Below, one piece after another: positions 54,855 to 63,291 of a stretch of 64,000 bases of DNA. The stretch comes from Pseudolabrys sp. Lineage in GTDB: Bacteria > Pseudomonadota > Alphaproteobacteria > Rhizobiales > Xanthobacteraceae. The stretch lies in NCBI GenBank assembly GCA_022841665.1, contig JALHRB010000008.1, forward strand, positions 44,027 through 108,026, written 5' to 3'. The notes below the pieces were generated by a model. It was not told where the DNA came from, made no database searches, and saw nothing but the letters and a program-made list of their open reading frames with translations. The position numbers and the translations under genes were made by a program. Numbering within the stretch: the stretch's first letter is position 1; each line of letters starts with the position of its first letter.

Positions 54855-54976
54855 TCCGGCTCCCGGCTGTCCGGCCTGTGAACAAGCCGGATTTCACGCA
54901 TTTTCTAAGCACGCCCGGGGCTAACATTGGGTTACTGGAGAGCTTCGCAGGCGGCTTGACCCCATGCCGCCAAGCC

Positions 54977-55032
54977 CGCAAAAAGCGGCCCCGAACGGCC
55001 TTTGCGTGCCCTTATTTTGTCCCGTTCGGGGC
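54977..55032 (+). promoter_or_regulatory. Switch-like leader hairpins before guaA
   Basis: Two mutually exclusive stems are possible. One pairs cgcaaa (54977-54982) and ggcc (54987-54990) with ggcc-tttgcg (54997-55006). The other is a perfect 11-bp stem of gccccgaacgg (54988-54998) with ccgttcggggc (55022-55032). The second ends 12 bases before the guaA ATG, where no clear ribosome site is seen. Regulation is inference. Confidence 0.45.
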
Positions 55033-55044
55033 ACAAAGCCGCTC

Positions 55045-56604
55045 ATGTCGCAGACGTCCCACGACAAGGTGCTGATCGTCGATTTCGGGTCTCAGGTGAC
55101 CCAGCTCATCGCGCGCCGCGTGCGCGAGGAGAAGGTCTATTCGGAGATCGTCCCGTTCCAGAAGGCGGAGGAAGCCTTCAAGGCGATGAAGCCGAAGGCG
55201 GTGATCCTCTCCGGCGGGCCGGCTTCGGTGCACGAGGCGAACGCGCCGCTCGCGCCCAAGGCGATCTACGAGTCCGGCGTGCCGGTGCTCGGCATCTGTT
55301 ATGGCGAGCAGGCGATGGCGCAGCAGCTCGGCGGCAAGGTCGAGGGCGGCCACCACCGCGAATTCGGCCGCGCCGAGGTGGAGGTCGTCGCCGACTCGCC
55401 GCTGCTCGAGGGCGTGTGGGAGAAGGGCCAGAAATATCCGGTCTGGATGAGCCACGGCGACCGCGTCACGCAACTGCCGCCGGGCTTCAAGGTGCTCGGC
55501 ACCTCGCCGAACGCGCCGATCGCCATGATCGGCGACGACACGCGCAAGTTCTACGCCACGCAATTCCATCTCGAGGTCGTGCACACGCCGCACGGCGCGG
55601 CGCTTTTGCGCAACTTCGTGCGCAAGATCGCCGGGCTGACCGGCGACTGGACCATGCGCGCCTTCAAGGACGAGGCGATCGAGAAGATCAGGAAGCAGGT
55701 CGGCAAGGGCCGGGTGATCTGCGGGCTCTCGGGCGGCGTCGACTCGGCGGTGGCTGCGGTGCTGATCCACGAGGCGATCGGCGAGCAGCTCACCTGCGTG
55801 CTGGTCGATCACGGCCTGATGCGGCTCGCGGAGGCCGCGCGGGTCGTCGCCATGTTCCGCGACAGCTACAACATCCCGCTGGTGCACGTGGACGACAGCG
55901 CCGTGTTCCTCAAGGCGCTGGAAGGCGTCGACGACCCGGAGGTCAAGCGCAAGACCATCGGCAAATTGTTCATCGACGTGTTCGAGGCCGAGGCGAAGAA
56001 GATCGGCGGCGCGGAATTCCTGGCGCAAGGCACGCTCTACCCGGACGTGATCGAGAGCGTGTCGTTCACCGGCGGGCCGTCGGTGACCATCAAGTCGCAC
56101 CACAATGTCGGCGGCCTGCCCGAGCGCATGAACATGAAGCTCGTGGAGCCGCTGCGCGAATTGTTCAAGGACGAGGTGCGCGCACTCGGACGCGAGCTGG
56201 GCTTGCCGGAAGTGTTCGTCGGGCGGCACCCGTTCCCTGGGCCGGGCCTCGCCATCCGCGTGCCCGGCGCGATCACGCGCGAAAAGCTCGACATCCTGCG
56301 GCTGGCCGACGAGATCTACATCGAGGAAATCCGCCGCAGCGGGCAATACGACGACATCTGGCAGGCCTTCGCCGTGCTGCTGCCGGTGAAGACCGTCGGC
56401 GTCATGGGCGACTTCCGCACCTACGAATATGTGGTGGGCCTGCGCGCGGTGACCTCGACCGACGGCATGACCGCCGACTTCTATCCCTTCGACATGAAGT
56501 TCTTAGGGCACGTGGCCACGCGCATCATCAACGAGGTGAAGGGCGTCAACCGCGTGGTGTACGACGTGACCTCAAAGCCGCCGGGGACGATCGAGTGGGA
56601 GTGA
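55045..56604 (+). CDS. guaA: GMP synthase (glutamine-hydrolysing)
   Basis: From [15 protein letters not shown] at 55045 the protein has 519 residues. The class I glutamine amidotransferase domain comes first (about 8-200; nucleophile Cys in [11 protein letters not shown], His/Glu in [14 protein letters not shown]). The ATP pyrophosphatase domain follows (about 205-390, P-loop [17 protein letters not shown]), then the dimerisation domain, ending [10 protein letters not shown]. It aminates XMP to GMP. The 3' end is a known integration site for genomic islands; the integrase gene begins 293 bases downstream. Confidence 0.97.
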   Translation: MSQTSHDKVLIVDFGSQVTQLIARRVREEKVYSEIVPFQKAEEAFKAMKPKAVILSGGPASVHEANAPLAPKAIYESGVPVLGICYGEQAMAQQLGGKVEGGHHREFGRAEVEVVADSPLLEGVWEKGQKYPVWMSHGDRVTQLPPGFKVLGTSPNAPIAMIGDDTRKFYATQFHLEVVHTPHGAALLRNFVRKIAGLTGDWTMRAFKDEAIEKIRKQVGKGRVICGLSGGVDSAVAAVLIHEAIGEQLTCVLVDHGLMRLAEAARVVAMFRDSYNIPLVHVDDSAVFLKALEGVDDPEVKRKTIGKLFIDVFEAEAKKIGGAEFLAQGTLYPDVIESVSFTGGPSVTIKSHHNVGGLPERMNMKLVEPLRELFKDEVRALGRELGLPEVFVGRHPFPGPGLAIRVPGAITREKLDILRLADEIYIEEIRRSGQYDDIWQAFAVLLPVKTVGVMGDFRTYEYVVGLRAVTSTDGMTADFYPFDMKFLGHVATRIINEVKGVNRVVYDVTSKPPGTIEWE

Positions 56605-56610
56605 TTTTAG
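56580..56610. other. Probable attachment site (attL) at the guaA 3' end
   Basis: The last guaA codons and stop lie here, followed by an integrase gene in the same direction and foreign-type genes to the window end. Elements at guaA usually carry a direct repeat of this stretch at the far end. The second copy is outside the window, so the exact core cannot be set. Confidence 0.45.
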
Positions 56611-56730
56611 CCCATCCCAGGGTATCCGGCGGTACGCTAGAACACGACGTAACACACTGAAAATAAAAAGATAATCCTTCAGCATCGTTCGATGTCTATC
56701 GGCGGGCAGAGATGGCGGCTGACGTACTCG

Positions 56731-56879
56731 CTGACGGTATGCTTCTCTCTTGCGAATTTGGATTTCGTCCGATACCGTCAGTGCCTGAGCGCCTCTGACG
56801 GTCTTTTCTTTGGCCTAATATGCTGAAACAAAAGAGAATATTGTCAGAGTGGTGCCCGAAAATGGCCTGACGGTCTTTT
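56731..56879. repeat. Cluster of TGACGGT repeats between guaA and the integrase
   Basis: ctgacggtat (56731-56740) and its exact reverse complement (56772-56781) form an inverted pair. ctgacggtctttt occurs twice as a direct repeat (56795-56807 and 56867-56879). Such spaced short repeats beside an integrase are typical arm-type binding sites for integrase or excisionase. Confidence 0.65.
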
Positions 56880-56896
56880 TTCGTGGAGACGTCCAA

Positions 56897-58177
56897 ATGC
56901 TGACTGACGCAGCCCTTAAGCATCTGAAGCCAAAAGAGAAAATCTACAAGGTGACGGACCGGGACGGCATGTATGTGCTCGTAAAACCTTCCGGGACCCT
57001 TACATTCCGGCTGGATTACAGACTGAACGGGCGGCGCGAGACCGTAACGTTCGGCAAATACGGGCCGGCCGGCTTGTCGCTGGCTCGGGCCCGAGAGCTG
57101 TGCATCGACGCCAAGCGCGCAATCGGCGAAGGGCGCTCCCCGGCGATCGAAAAACAGCGGGAGAAGCGCCGCCTCTTGGAAGCGAAGAGCTTTGGCGAGT
57201 TCGGCGAGAAATGGCTAACCGCAGCGCCGATGGCCGACAGCACGCGCGCGATGCGCCGTTCGATCTTCGAGCGCGAGCTGCTCCCCAAGTGGCGCAACAG
57301 GCTTCTGAAAGAGATCACGCCGGATGATCTGCGTGCCCATTGCGGCGCGATCGTCGATCGCGGTGCGCCGGCGACGGCGATCCACGTCCGGGACATTCTC
57401 AAGCAGATCTACAGCTTTGCGATCCTGCACGGAGAGAAGGTCGCCAATCCCGCTGACGATGTGGGGCCGGCTTCGATCGCGACCTTCGTGCCGAAGGACC
57501 GGTCGCTCTCACCCACCGAGATCAGGATCATGCTCAAGCTGCTCGAGAAGGTGGCGACGCTGCCGACCATCAGGCTTGGTATGCGCCTCTACCTGCAGAC
57601 CATGGTGCGCAAAAGCGAGCTTCAGGATGCCACGTGGGACGAGGTCGATTTTGAGAATGCCGTCTGGACGATCCCGAAGGAGCGGATGAAGCGCTCGAAG
57701 GCGCACAACGTCTATCTGTCGCGCCAGGTCCTCGACATCATGATCGCGCTAAAGACCTGCGCTGGGAATTCAAAGTACCTATTGCCATCGCGTTATGACG
57801 CGGATGCGCCCATGTCACGTGCGACGTTCAATCGCGTCACCTACGCGGTCGTCGAGCAAGCGAAGAAGGAGGGGCTGCCGCTTGAGCCTTTCACGGTTCA
57901 CGATCTCCGAAGGACGGGCTCCACGCTGCTCAACGAGCTGGGTTTCAACAGCGACTGGATTGAAAAGTGTTTGGCGCACGAGGATGGGCGGTCCTCACGC
58001 GGCGTTTACAACAAAGCGGAATACGAGCTGCAACGCCGCCATATGATGCAGGAATGGTCGGATATCATCGACGCCTGGGCCGAAGGCAAGAAGCGCATGC
58101 CGGTGCTCATCCCGCCTTCGATGCCACTGTTTGAACCAGACCCGGCTCTCGAACCGGGCGTGACCGCCGTTGCCTAA
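56897..58177 (+). CDS. int: Tyrosine recombinase (P4-type integrase)
   Basis: The ATG at 56897 has GGAG eight bases upstream, giving 426 residues. An N-terminal DUF4102-like arm-binding domain (MLTDAALKHLKPKEKIYKV, FRLDYRLNGRRETVTFGKY) is followed by a SAM-like core-binding domain and the catalytic domain. The catalytic residues are Arg in TMVRKSELQD, HxxR in TVHDLRRTGS, a second His in CLAHED, and the Tyr nucleophile in RGVYNKAEYE. P4-type integrases insert elements at gene 3' ends, here guaA. Its 3' end overlaps the convergent AlpA-like gene by 71 bases. Confidence 0.93.
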   Translation: MLTDAALKHLKPKEKIYKVTDRDGMYVLVKPSGTLTFRLDYRLNGRRETVTFGKYGPAGLSLARARELCIDAKRAIGEGRSPAIEKQREKRRLLEAKSFGEFGEKWLTAAPMADSTRAMRRSIFERELLPKWRNRLLKEITPDDLRAHCGAIVDRGAPATAIHVRDILKQIYSFAILHGEKVANPADDVGPASIATFVPKDRSLSPTEIRIMLKLLEKVATLPTIRLGMRLYLQTMVRKSELQDATWDEVDFENAVWTIPKERMKRSKAHNVYLSRQVLDIMIALKTCAGNSKYLLPSRYDADAPMSRATFNRVTYAVVEQAKKEGLPLEPFTVHDLRRTGSTLLNELGFNSDWIEKCLAHEDGRSSRGVYNKAEYELQRRHMMQEWSDIIDAWAEGKKRMPVLIPPSMPLFEPDPALEPGVTAVA

Positions 58178-58403
58178 CATCGGGCGATTGCGCGCGCGCA
58201 ATCGGCGCCGACCTGCGCGCGGCCAACCACGCTTCGACCTCCGCCAGATCCCAGACGACGCAGCGGGGTGAAAGCGCGAAGCGTCGGGGAAACTCGCCGC
58301 GCTGCTCCATTTCGTAGATGGTGCTGTCGGCAAGCGGCACCATTTCGCGCAGTTGCTGTCGACGGATGGTCCGCTTGATTGGAGCGTCATTTCGGTGAGC
58401 CAT
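58107..58403 (-). CDS. AlpA-like helix-turn-helix regulator/excisionase
   Basis: Tandem ATG codons at 58406 and 58403 follow GAGGAG; the second has better spacing, giving 98 residues. The core IRRQQLREMVPLADSTIYEMEQRGEFPRRFALSPRCVVWDLAEVEAWL is the MerR-like/AlpA DNA-binding fold. AlpA-type proteins activate or act as excisionases for P4-integrase elements. The 3' end overlaps the integrase gene, with which it converges. Confidence 0.85.
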   Translation of the reverse strand: MAHRNDAPIKRTIRRQQLREMVPLADSTIYEMEQRGEFPRRFALSPRCVVWDLAEVEAWLAARRSAPIARAQSPDVRQRRSRPVREPGLVQTVASKAG

Positions 58404-58705
58404 CATCGTCTCCTCAGCTCGTCCACTTGAGGAAATGAACGCGATAGGCCCCGAAAGGGAAGGGAGGAAATTCAGATGTCGGATGGCGGGATACTGTGGC
58501 GTACAAATAGAAAGCTGTCTGGCCTGGTGATCGATGTACCCATCTCTTAGAAAGCTGGCGCTCCGATGATCACCAGTTCGCGCTCTTTGGTCTCTAATTT
58601 TGTCGCCCCCATGGAAATCGATGGCACGCCTGGTGCTGCCTTCGAGGCTGGAGTTGAAGAGGCCTGAAGGGTCTTCCAACGAGGCGCTCTTGGCGAAGGT
58701 CATCC
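58404..58705. other. 302-bp stretch without a supported gene
   Basis: Upstream region of the AlpA-like gene and downstream region of a LysR gene. A few short open frames occur on both strands, but none has a ribosome site or a recognisable domain. No clear hairpin terminator or known promoter was found. It may hold promoter elements for the AlpA-like gene. Confidence 0.5.
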
Positions 58706-59671
58706 TCACGACATTCTTGTACGTCGCACCGGGCCATCGTCCCGGGATGTACGAATTGATCCTTGCTTGACTAGCATGTTCTCAACTTGACGCGCCCGAT
58801 CAGCTTCCTGGTGCAGCCAATCGCGAAAAGCTAGAAGTGCCGGATCTTCCTTTCGAATAGCACGGTATTCTAGAAGCCAACCCCCGACTGTGTGCGCGAC
58901 GATCGGGAATGGCGCGACCAAGCGGCCCGCGGCCAAGGCATCGCTGACGTAGGGGATTTGAGCGATGGCGACTCCGACCCCGTCGAGCGCTGCCTGCATC
59001 GCCATGACATTGCTCTCGAATGACACCTCACCGGCGGGGTGCACGGGGGAGCGTAAGCCCGCCGCTTCGAACCAGTGTGGCCATTCATTGGGCATGTCGG
59101 ACACGACGATGAGAGTTGCGTTGCGCAAGTCGTCAGGCGAGCGCAGCGTCGATGCGAGCTTAGGCGTGCAGACCGGCACGACGGTGCTCGGGAATAGGCG
59201 TTCTGCATTGTAGCCCGGCAACGCGTCGGTATCGCGTCGGATAGTGCAGGTCCAGTCATCACGTACGGGGCGAGTTGCGCCACCCGTCGCCATGCGCACT
59301 TCGACGTCGGGATGGCTGCGATAGAAGTTTGCCAGTCGCGGGATCAGCCAAGTGATCGCCAGGGTTGGGCCGACTCCAACCGTCAGCACCGGGCCACTAC
59401 GCCTCGCCGTAACGCTTTCAGTGAGCCGGGCGATGGAATCGAAAGCATCGGTCAGACCGGACAACAGCGCCTGCCCTTGCGCCGTCAACTCAAGCGCGTT
59501 CGCATGTCGCCGAAACAGGGGAAAGCCAAGACGATCCTCCAGCAGCCGGACCAAGCGGCTTACCGCCGTTTGGGTGACGTTCAGCTCTCTTGCCGCAGCG
59601 GTGAAACTGCCGTGCCGGCCAGTTGTCTCAAAAGCGCGTAGTCCGTTCAGTGAGGGTAATCGCCGCGCCAT
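58706..59671 (-). CDS. LysR-family regulator, GcvA-like
   Basis: From MARRLPSLNGLRAFE at 59671 the protein has 321 residues. The opening and helix-turn-helix (GSFTAAARELNVTQTAVSRLVRLLEDRLGFPLF) are of the GcvA/AmpR-like branch, with an effector domain from about residue 90. It is divergent from the cupin-porin pair, with 220 bases between, and probably controls it. It is part of the integrated element. Confidence 0.88.
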   Translation of the reverse strand: MARRLPSLNGLRAFETTGRHGSFTAAARELNVTQTAVSRLVRLLEDRLGFPLFRRHANALELTAQGQALLSGLTDAFDSIARLTESVTARRSGPVLTVGVGPTLAITWLIPRLANFYRSHPDVEVRMATGGATRPVRDDWTCTIRRDTDALPGYNAERLFPSTVVPVCTPKLASTLRSPDDLRNATLIVVSDMPNEWPHWFEAAGLRSPVHPAGEVSFESNVMAMQAALDGVGVAIAQIPYVSDALAAGRLVAPFPIVAHTVGGWLLEYRAIRKEDPALLAFRDWLHQEADRARQVENMLVKQGSIRTSRDDGPVRRTRMS

Positions 59672-59891
59672 GTGAGACCCCAATCTTTCCTTGGGGGTAC
59701 GGTAAGTTAAACGCGTTTGCCTGACAATGATATTCGCCCCAGTATGCCTCAAATGATTGTACTTCGTACGGAGGGCGCGCGTGCGCTACCACGCTGGTTC
59801 AGGCTCAGTTTTCAATGGGCTATTGTCAGTGCAAATGTTGGTTCCCGTCGGACCCGGCATTTGGGCATCGCAGAGCGTCGGGAGGCAAAGC

Positions 59892-60320
59892 GTGACCAAA
59901 GGCGCTCTCTTCAGCGTCGTCATTGCGACAGCAGGAGTCCTATGCATGGCTTACACCCAGCCGGCCTTCGCCCAAGAAAAACGAGGCGTGATCCCGCATG
60001 CGCCGCTGCTGAAGACAGCGGTGCCCGATACGGCGGACCAGGAAGTCGCCGTCTATCACGTCGAATATGAGCCGGGTGGCATCAATCCACGGCACCTGCA
60101 TCCGGCTGCGGTCACCTTCCACATCCTTTCCGGCACTGGTATCTGGCAGGAGGAAGGTAAGCCGCCAATCACACTACGCGCCGGCGATAGTCTGCTCGTT
60201 CCGGCCGGCACCACTCACGCGCACTGGAATCCCAGCGCGACTGAAAAGCTCCGCTTTCTTGAATTCATCGTGGCTGAAAAGGACAAAGGGCGGTCCATTC
60301 CCAAACCATTGAAAGACTAG
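59892..60320 (+). CDS. Exported cupin-domain protein
   Basis: The GTG at 59892 has GGAGG six bases upstream and yields a 142-residue protein with a clear signal peptide (VTKGALFSVVIATAGVLCM... ending near QPAFAQEK). Starts further upstream would bury this signal. The mature part is a small cupin: YEPGGINPRHLHPAAVTFHILSG has the metal-type H-x-H motif, and SLLVPAGTTHAHWNPS gives the second motif. It is probably a periplasmic metal-binding protein. The porin gene starts two bases after its stop. Confidence 0.83.
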   Translation: MTKGALFSVVIATAGVLCMAYTQPAFAQEKRGVIPHAPLLKTAVPDTADQEVAVYHVEYEPGGINPRHLHPAAVTFHILSGTGIWQEEGKPPITLRAGDSLLVPAGTTHAHWNPSATEKLRFLEFIVAEKDKGRSIPKPLKD

Positions 60321-60321
60321 G

Positions 60322-61749
60322 ATGCAATTGCGTGAAACGATGCGGAATCTTCTCACGGCGACGGCGGCTACCGCTGTGATCCTCGCCAGCGGGCCCGCCG
60401 CCGCGCAGGATTCTGCCGGCGCCCGGCTGGAGGTGCTGCAGGTGGAGATCAGCAAGCTGCAGAAGGAAGTCGCGACTCTAAAAAGGAATGTTGCCAAGGG
60501 GCGGCAAGAAGGCGGAAGAACCGCCGAGCAGGTGGCTGCGGCCAAAACGGCGCCGCCCACCACCGCGCCCAGCATCCAGGTGTCCTCCAGCAACCGGCCG
60601 ACGATCTGCAGCTCCGACGGACGAAACTGCATCTCGCTCACGAGCCGCCTACAGCTCGACTTCGGCGGCTACAACTACCGGCCGAACACCACAGCCACGA
60701 CGCCGCAGGACCTTGTCGGCGGCGTGATCGCGCGCCGAGCGCAGTTTGGCGTTATCGGCACGTTCCTGGACGACTGGGAGTACAGCTTCGTCTTCGAGGG
60801 CGGGGGGTCCGGCGGTGCCACCAGCGTGGTCCTCGACAAAGGCTATCTTACCTATAGCGGCTTGAAGCCGTTCAAGATCTGGGGCGGCATTCTCAGCGTG
60901 CCCTACACGCTCGACCGAGCGACAAGTAACAACAACATCACCTTTATGGAGCGCGCCGCGCCCGTGGAGGTCGCCGCCGGCATCGGCGCAGCCACGCGTT
61001 CAGCTTTCGGCATCACCGCCAACGACCGGCAATGGTGGGCCGGCGCCTTTCTGACGGGACCGGCCTCCGGCAAGACATCGCACGATGCAAGACAGACCGC
61101 CGTAACCGGGCGGGCGGTGTTCCTGCCGGTTCTGACCGACAGCGCCTCGCTCCTGATCGGCGGCAACGTGCAGTACCTGTTCGATGCGCCGACGGGCGCC
61201 TCGGAACTGAACCTACGAGACCGGATCGAGATGCGAATCGACGGCAACCGCATCTTGGGCACCGGAGCTCTTCCGATCGCCTCCGCGCGCGTCCTGAGCG
61301 CGGAACTGGCCGGAACACTGGGCAGCTTCCACTTCCAGAGCGAGTATTTCGATTTCAACGTCGAGCGGACCGTCGGCAACGGGCCCAGCCTCGACTTCAG
61401 CGGCTATTACATCCAGGGCGGCTACATCCTTACCGGCGAGAAGCGAAGCTACAGCGCAAGCTCCGGTTCCTATGGGGGGGTTACGCCAAGTCGTCCCTTC
61501 GACTGGAGGACGGGTGGCTGGGGCGCATGGGAAATCGCCGCGCGCTACAGCAAGGTCGATCTCAACGACAAGGACATCCTCGGCGGCCGGCAGGAGAACA
61601 TCACGCTTGGCCTGAACTGGTATGTGAACAGCAACATGCGCTTCATGTTGAACTACATCAACGGCAAGGTGGACAAGCGGACGGGTGGCGGCGACGACAT
61701 TGGTGCGAGGTACCAAGCCGTCGGTGCCCGTGCGCAGATCGCGTTCTGA
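60322..61749 (+). CDS. Outer-membrane porin, DcaP/OprO-P-like
   Basis: The 475-residue protein has a signal peptide (TATAATAVILASGPAAAQD), a short coiled coil (about 32-55, ARLEVLQVEISKLQKEVATLKRN), and a long beta-barrel. The barrel has alternating strands such as SRLQLDFGGYNYRP, EYSFVFEGG and AWEIAARYSKVDLND, and a closing ARYQAVGARAQIAF with terminal Phe. The N-terminal coiled coil resembles DcaP-type porins; the barrel resembles OprO/OprP. It should admit an anionic solute. Start at 60322 or 60340. Confidence 0.82.
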   Translation: MQLRETMRNLLTATAATAVILASGPAAAQDSAGARLEVLQVEISKLQKEVATLKRNVAKGRQEGGRTAEQVAAAKTAPPTTAPSIQVSSSNRPTICSSDGRNCISLTSRLQLDFGGYNYRPNTTATTPQDLVGGVIARRAQFGVIGTFLDDWEYSFVFEGGGSGGATSVVLDKGYLTYSGLKPFKIWGGILSVPYTLDRATSNNNITFMERAAPVEVAAGIGAATRSAFGITANDRQWWAGAFLTGPASGKTSHDARQTAVTGRAVFLPVLTDSASLLIGGNVQYLFDAPTGASELNLRDRIEMRIDGNRILGTGALPIASARVLSAELAGTLGSFHFQSEYFDFNVERTVGNGPSLDFSGYYIQGGYILTGEKRSYSASSGSYGGVTPSRPFDWRTGGWGAWEIAARYSKVDLNDKDILGGRQENITLGLNWYVNSNMRFMLNYINGKVDKRTGGGDDIGARYQAVGARAQIAF

Positions 61750-61861
61750 CCTCCATCCGCGGAAGACCAAGGATGGCTGCCGCCTCTCGAAGCAGCGCGC
61801 AAGAATTCAGAAGGAACCGTTTCGGGCTGACCAAAGACAAGAAGTGACGTTTCGAGCGATC

Positions 61862-62860
61862 ATGGCAATCAAAGGCACTCACGCGGATGAACGGCGCATC
61901 CAGTGCGGGACGCTGCCAAGCGTCCGAGACCTCGGGACGTTACCGATTGAGCTCAAGCATCTCCGCTATGCCGATGCGGCGTCGCAGCACGGTAGCTTCC
62001 GCAAGGCGGCCGACGCACTTGGACTCAAGCAATCAAATCTCAGCCGCAGAATCCGAACCCTTGAGGAGTGCCTCGGCTACCGATTATTCGAACGGACCAA
62101 TGGGGGCGTACAGCCGACACCTGTGGGGCGCGACTTTCTTCAAGGCGCACGGCGCGTTCTCGATGATGTCCAAGCGATTGTGGATGCCGCAGATGCAGTG
62201 GCGCGTGGCGCAGCTGGACAACTTCGGCTCGGATTTTACACGTCGCTCTCGGCCGGGAATCTGCGCAGCACGCTGCTCGACTATGCACGCCGTTTTCCGC
62301 AAGTGCGCATCAGTGTGGTTGAGGACGAGCGATGTCGTTTGTGCGCCGGCCTGCGAAACGGAAAAATCGACATTGCGATCGTCACTGGCGAGCCGACTGC
62401 CGAAGGTGACACGTCGATGGCGCTGTGGAGCGAACGGATCCTGATCGCACTTCCGGAAGCCCATGAATTTGCGGCTAAAGAGGTTCTCAATTGGGGCGAC
62501 TTGAAGCGCGAACGCTTCGTGCTGAGCACGCGCGACCCCGGCCCCGAGATCGAATCTATCCTGATCGCGAAGCTGGTTACACCGGGAGAGTCACTCGACA
62601 TCGATCATCACGATGTCAACGCGGAGAGCCTGAAGAGCCTAGTCAGTGCGGGACGCGGCATCACTGTGGTCTGCGAGTCCTGCATGGGGTCTGTCCCGCC
62701 TGGGATGGTGTTCCGCGAGACACGGGACGGCAATGGATCGACGCGTGTTGGCTTTTGTGCCTATTGGATGCCAGGCAACGAGAACCCGGCGCTGCGGAAT
62801 TTCATTCAGGTGCTGGAAGAGCGCTGCCCACCGTTGGGTGTGCGGCTGAACGGCGTTTAG
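61862..62860 (+). CDS. LysR-family transcriptional regulator
   Basis: The 332-residue protein has an atypical N-terminal extension of about 30 residues, then the LysR helix-turn-helix (HGSFRKAADALGLKQSNLSRRIRTLEECLGYRLF) and effector domain (GQLRLGFYTSLSAGNLRS onward). No strong ribosome site stands before ATG 61862, so a later start near IELKHLRYADA is possible. It lies on the element downstream of the porin gene and may control it or the missing neighbours. Confidence 0.83.
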   Translation: MAIKGTHADERRIQCGTLPSVRDLGTLPIELKHLRYADAASQHGSFRKAADALGLKQSNLSRRIRTLEECLGYRLFERTNGGVQPTPVGRDFLQGARRVLDDVQAIVDAADAVARGAAGQLRLGFYTSLSAGNLRSTLLDYARRFPQVRISVVEDERCRLCAGLRNGKIDIAIVTGEPTAEGDTSMALWSERILIALPEAHEFAAKEVLNWGDLKRERFVLSTRDPGPEIESILIAKLVTPGESLDIDHHDVNAESLKSLVSAGRGITVVCESCMGSVPPGMVFRETRDGNGSTRVGFCAYWMPGNENPALRNFIQVLEERCPPLGVRLNGV

Positions 62861-62870
62861 CGGATCGCGC

Positions 62871-63034
62871 ACGACCTACAACCTGATCGATGGCCATGAG
62901 TCGCTCTATCATGGCAGCCTGGGGTTGGACGAATATAGATCCCTCATGGCCGCGCAGGGCTTTGAGACTGTGTGGCGCATCAGTTCGATGATCCCTGCGA
63001 TACGGCGAGCATGTGGCCGGCGCGAATGCGGCGG
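62871..63034 (+). pseudogene. Relic of a small methyltransferase-like gene, frameshifted
   Basis: Two adjacent frames read as one peptide: YNLIDGHESLYHGSLGLDEY ... AAQGFETV in frame from 62871, then VAHQFDDPCDTASMWPARM from 62972. An extra GT (gtgtgg for gtgg near 62970) explains the shift. The pattern resembles the C-terminus of SAM-dependent methyltransferases (HGSL-LDEYR, GFE, DP-C-T-W-AR). The upstream part is missing, as the LysR gene ends ten bases before. The family call is tentative. Confidence 0.35.
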
Positions 63035-63057
63035 GATGCTCTGCCTTTGCCCTCGGC

Positions 63058-63288
63058 CTATGAGCTACCGTTGCTCGCCGCGCGCTTCGCCTTGAGGAAT
63101 CCTCGGTCGGTGGCCATGAAACGCGCGATCATCGGTGCCACCAGCTTGGAGGGCTCCGCGGCTTGGCCGCTTTCGCGGCCAAGAATCTCCGCATAGGCGA
63201 TGAGATCGCGGTGAAGTGCGGCGGGTAGCTCCACCGAAATCTTCACCGGCTTGTCGTCTTCGAGCGGTCCGAGCTTTAGCTTGCCCAT
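63058..63288 (-). CDS. DUF2274 protein of conjugative elements
   Basis: The 76-residue protein reads MGKLKLGPLEDDKPVKISVELPAALHRDLIAYAEIL and continues with GQAAEPSKLVAPMIARFMATDRGF. This is the DUF2274 pattern, with a ribbon-helix-helix-like core. Genes of this family follow trbI in IncP-type and rhizobial transfer regions, as here, three bases after the trbI stop. It may be a small regulator of the transfer operon. Confidence 0.85.
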   Translation of the reverse strand: MGKLKLGPLEDDKPVKISVELPAALHRDLIAYAEILGRESGQAAEPSKLVAPMIARFMATDRGFLKAKRAASNGSS

Positions 63289-63291
63289 CGG

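Noticed and set aside
58610..58670. A short plus-strand peptide frame (MEIDGTPGAAFEAG)
   Set aside because: Eighteen codons only, with no ribosome site or recognisable similarity.
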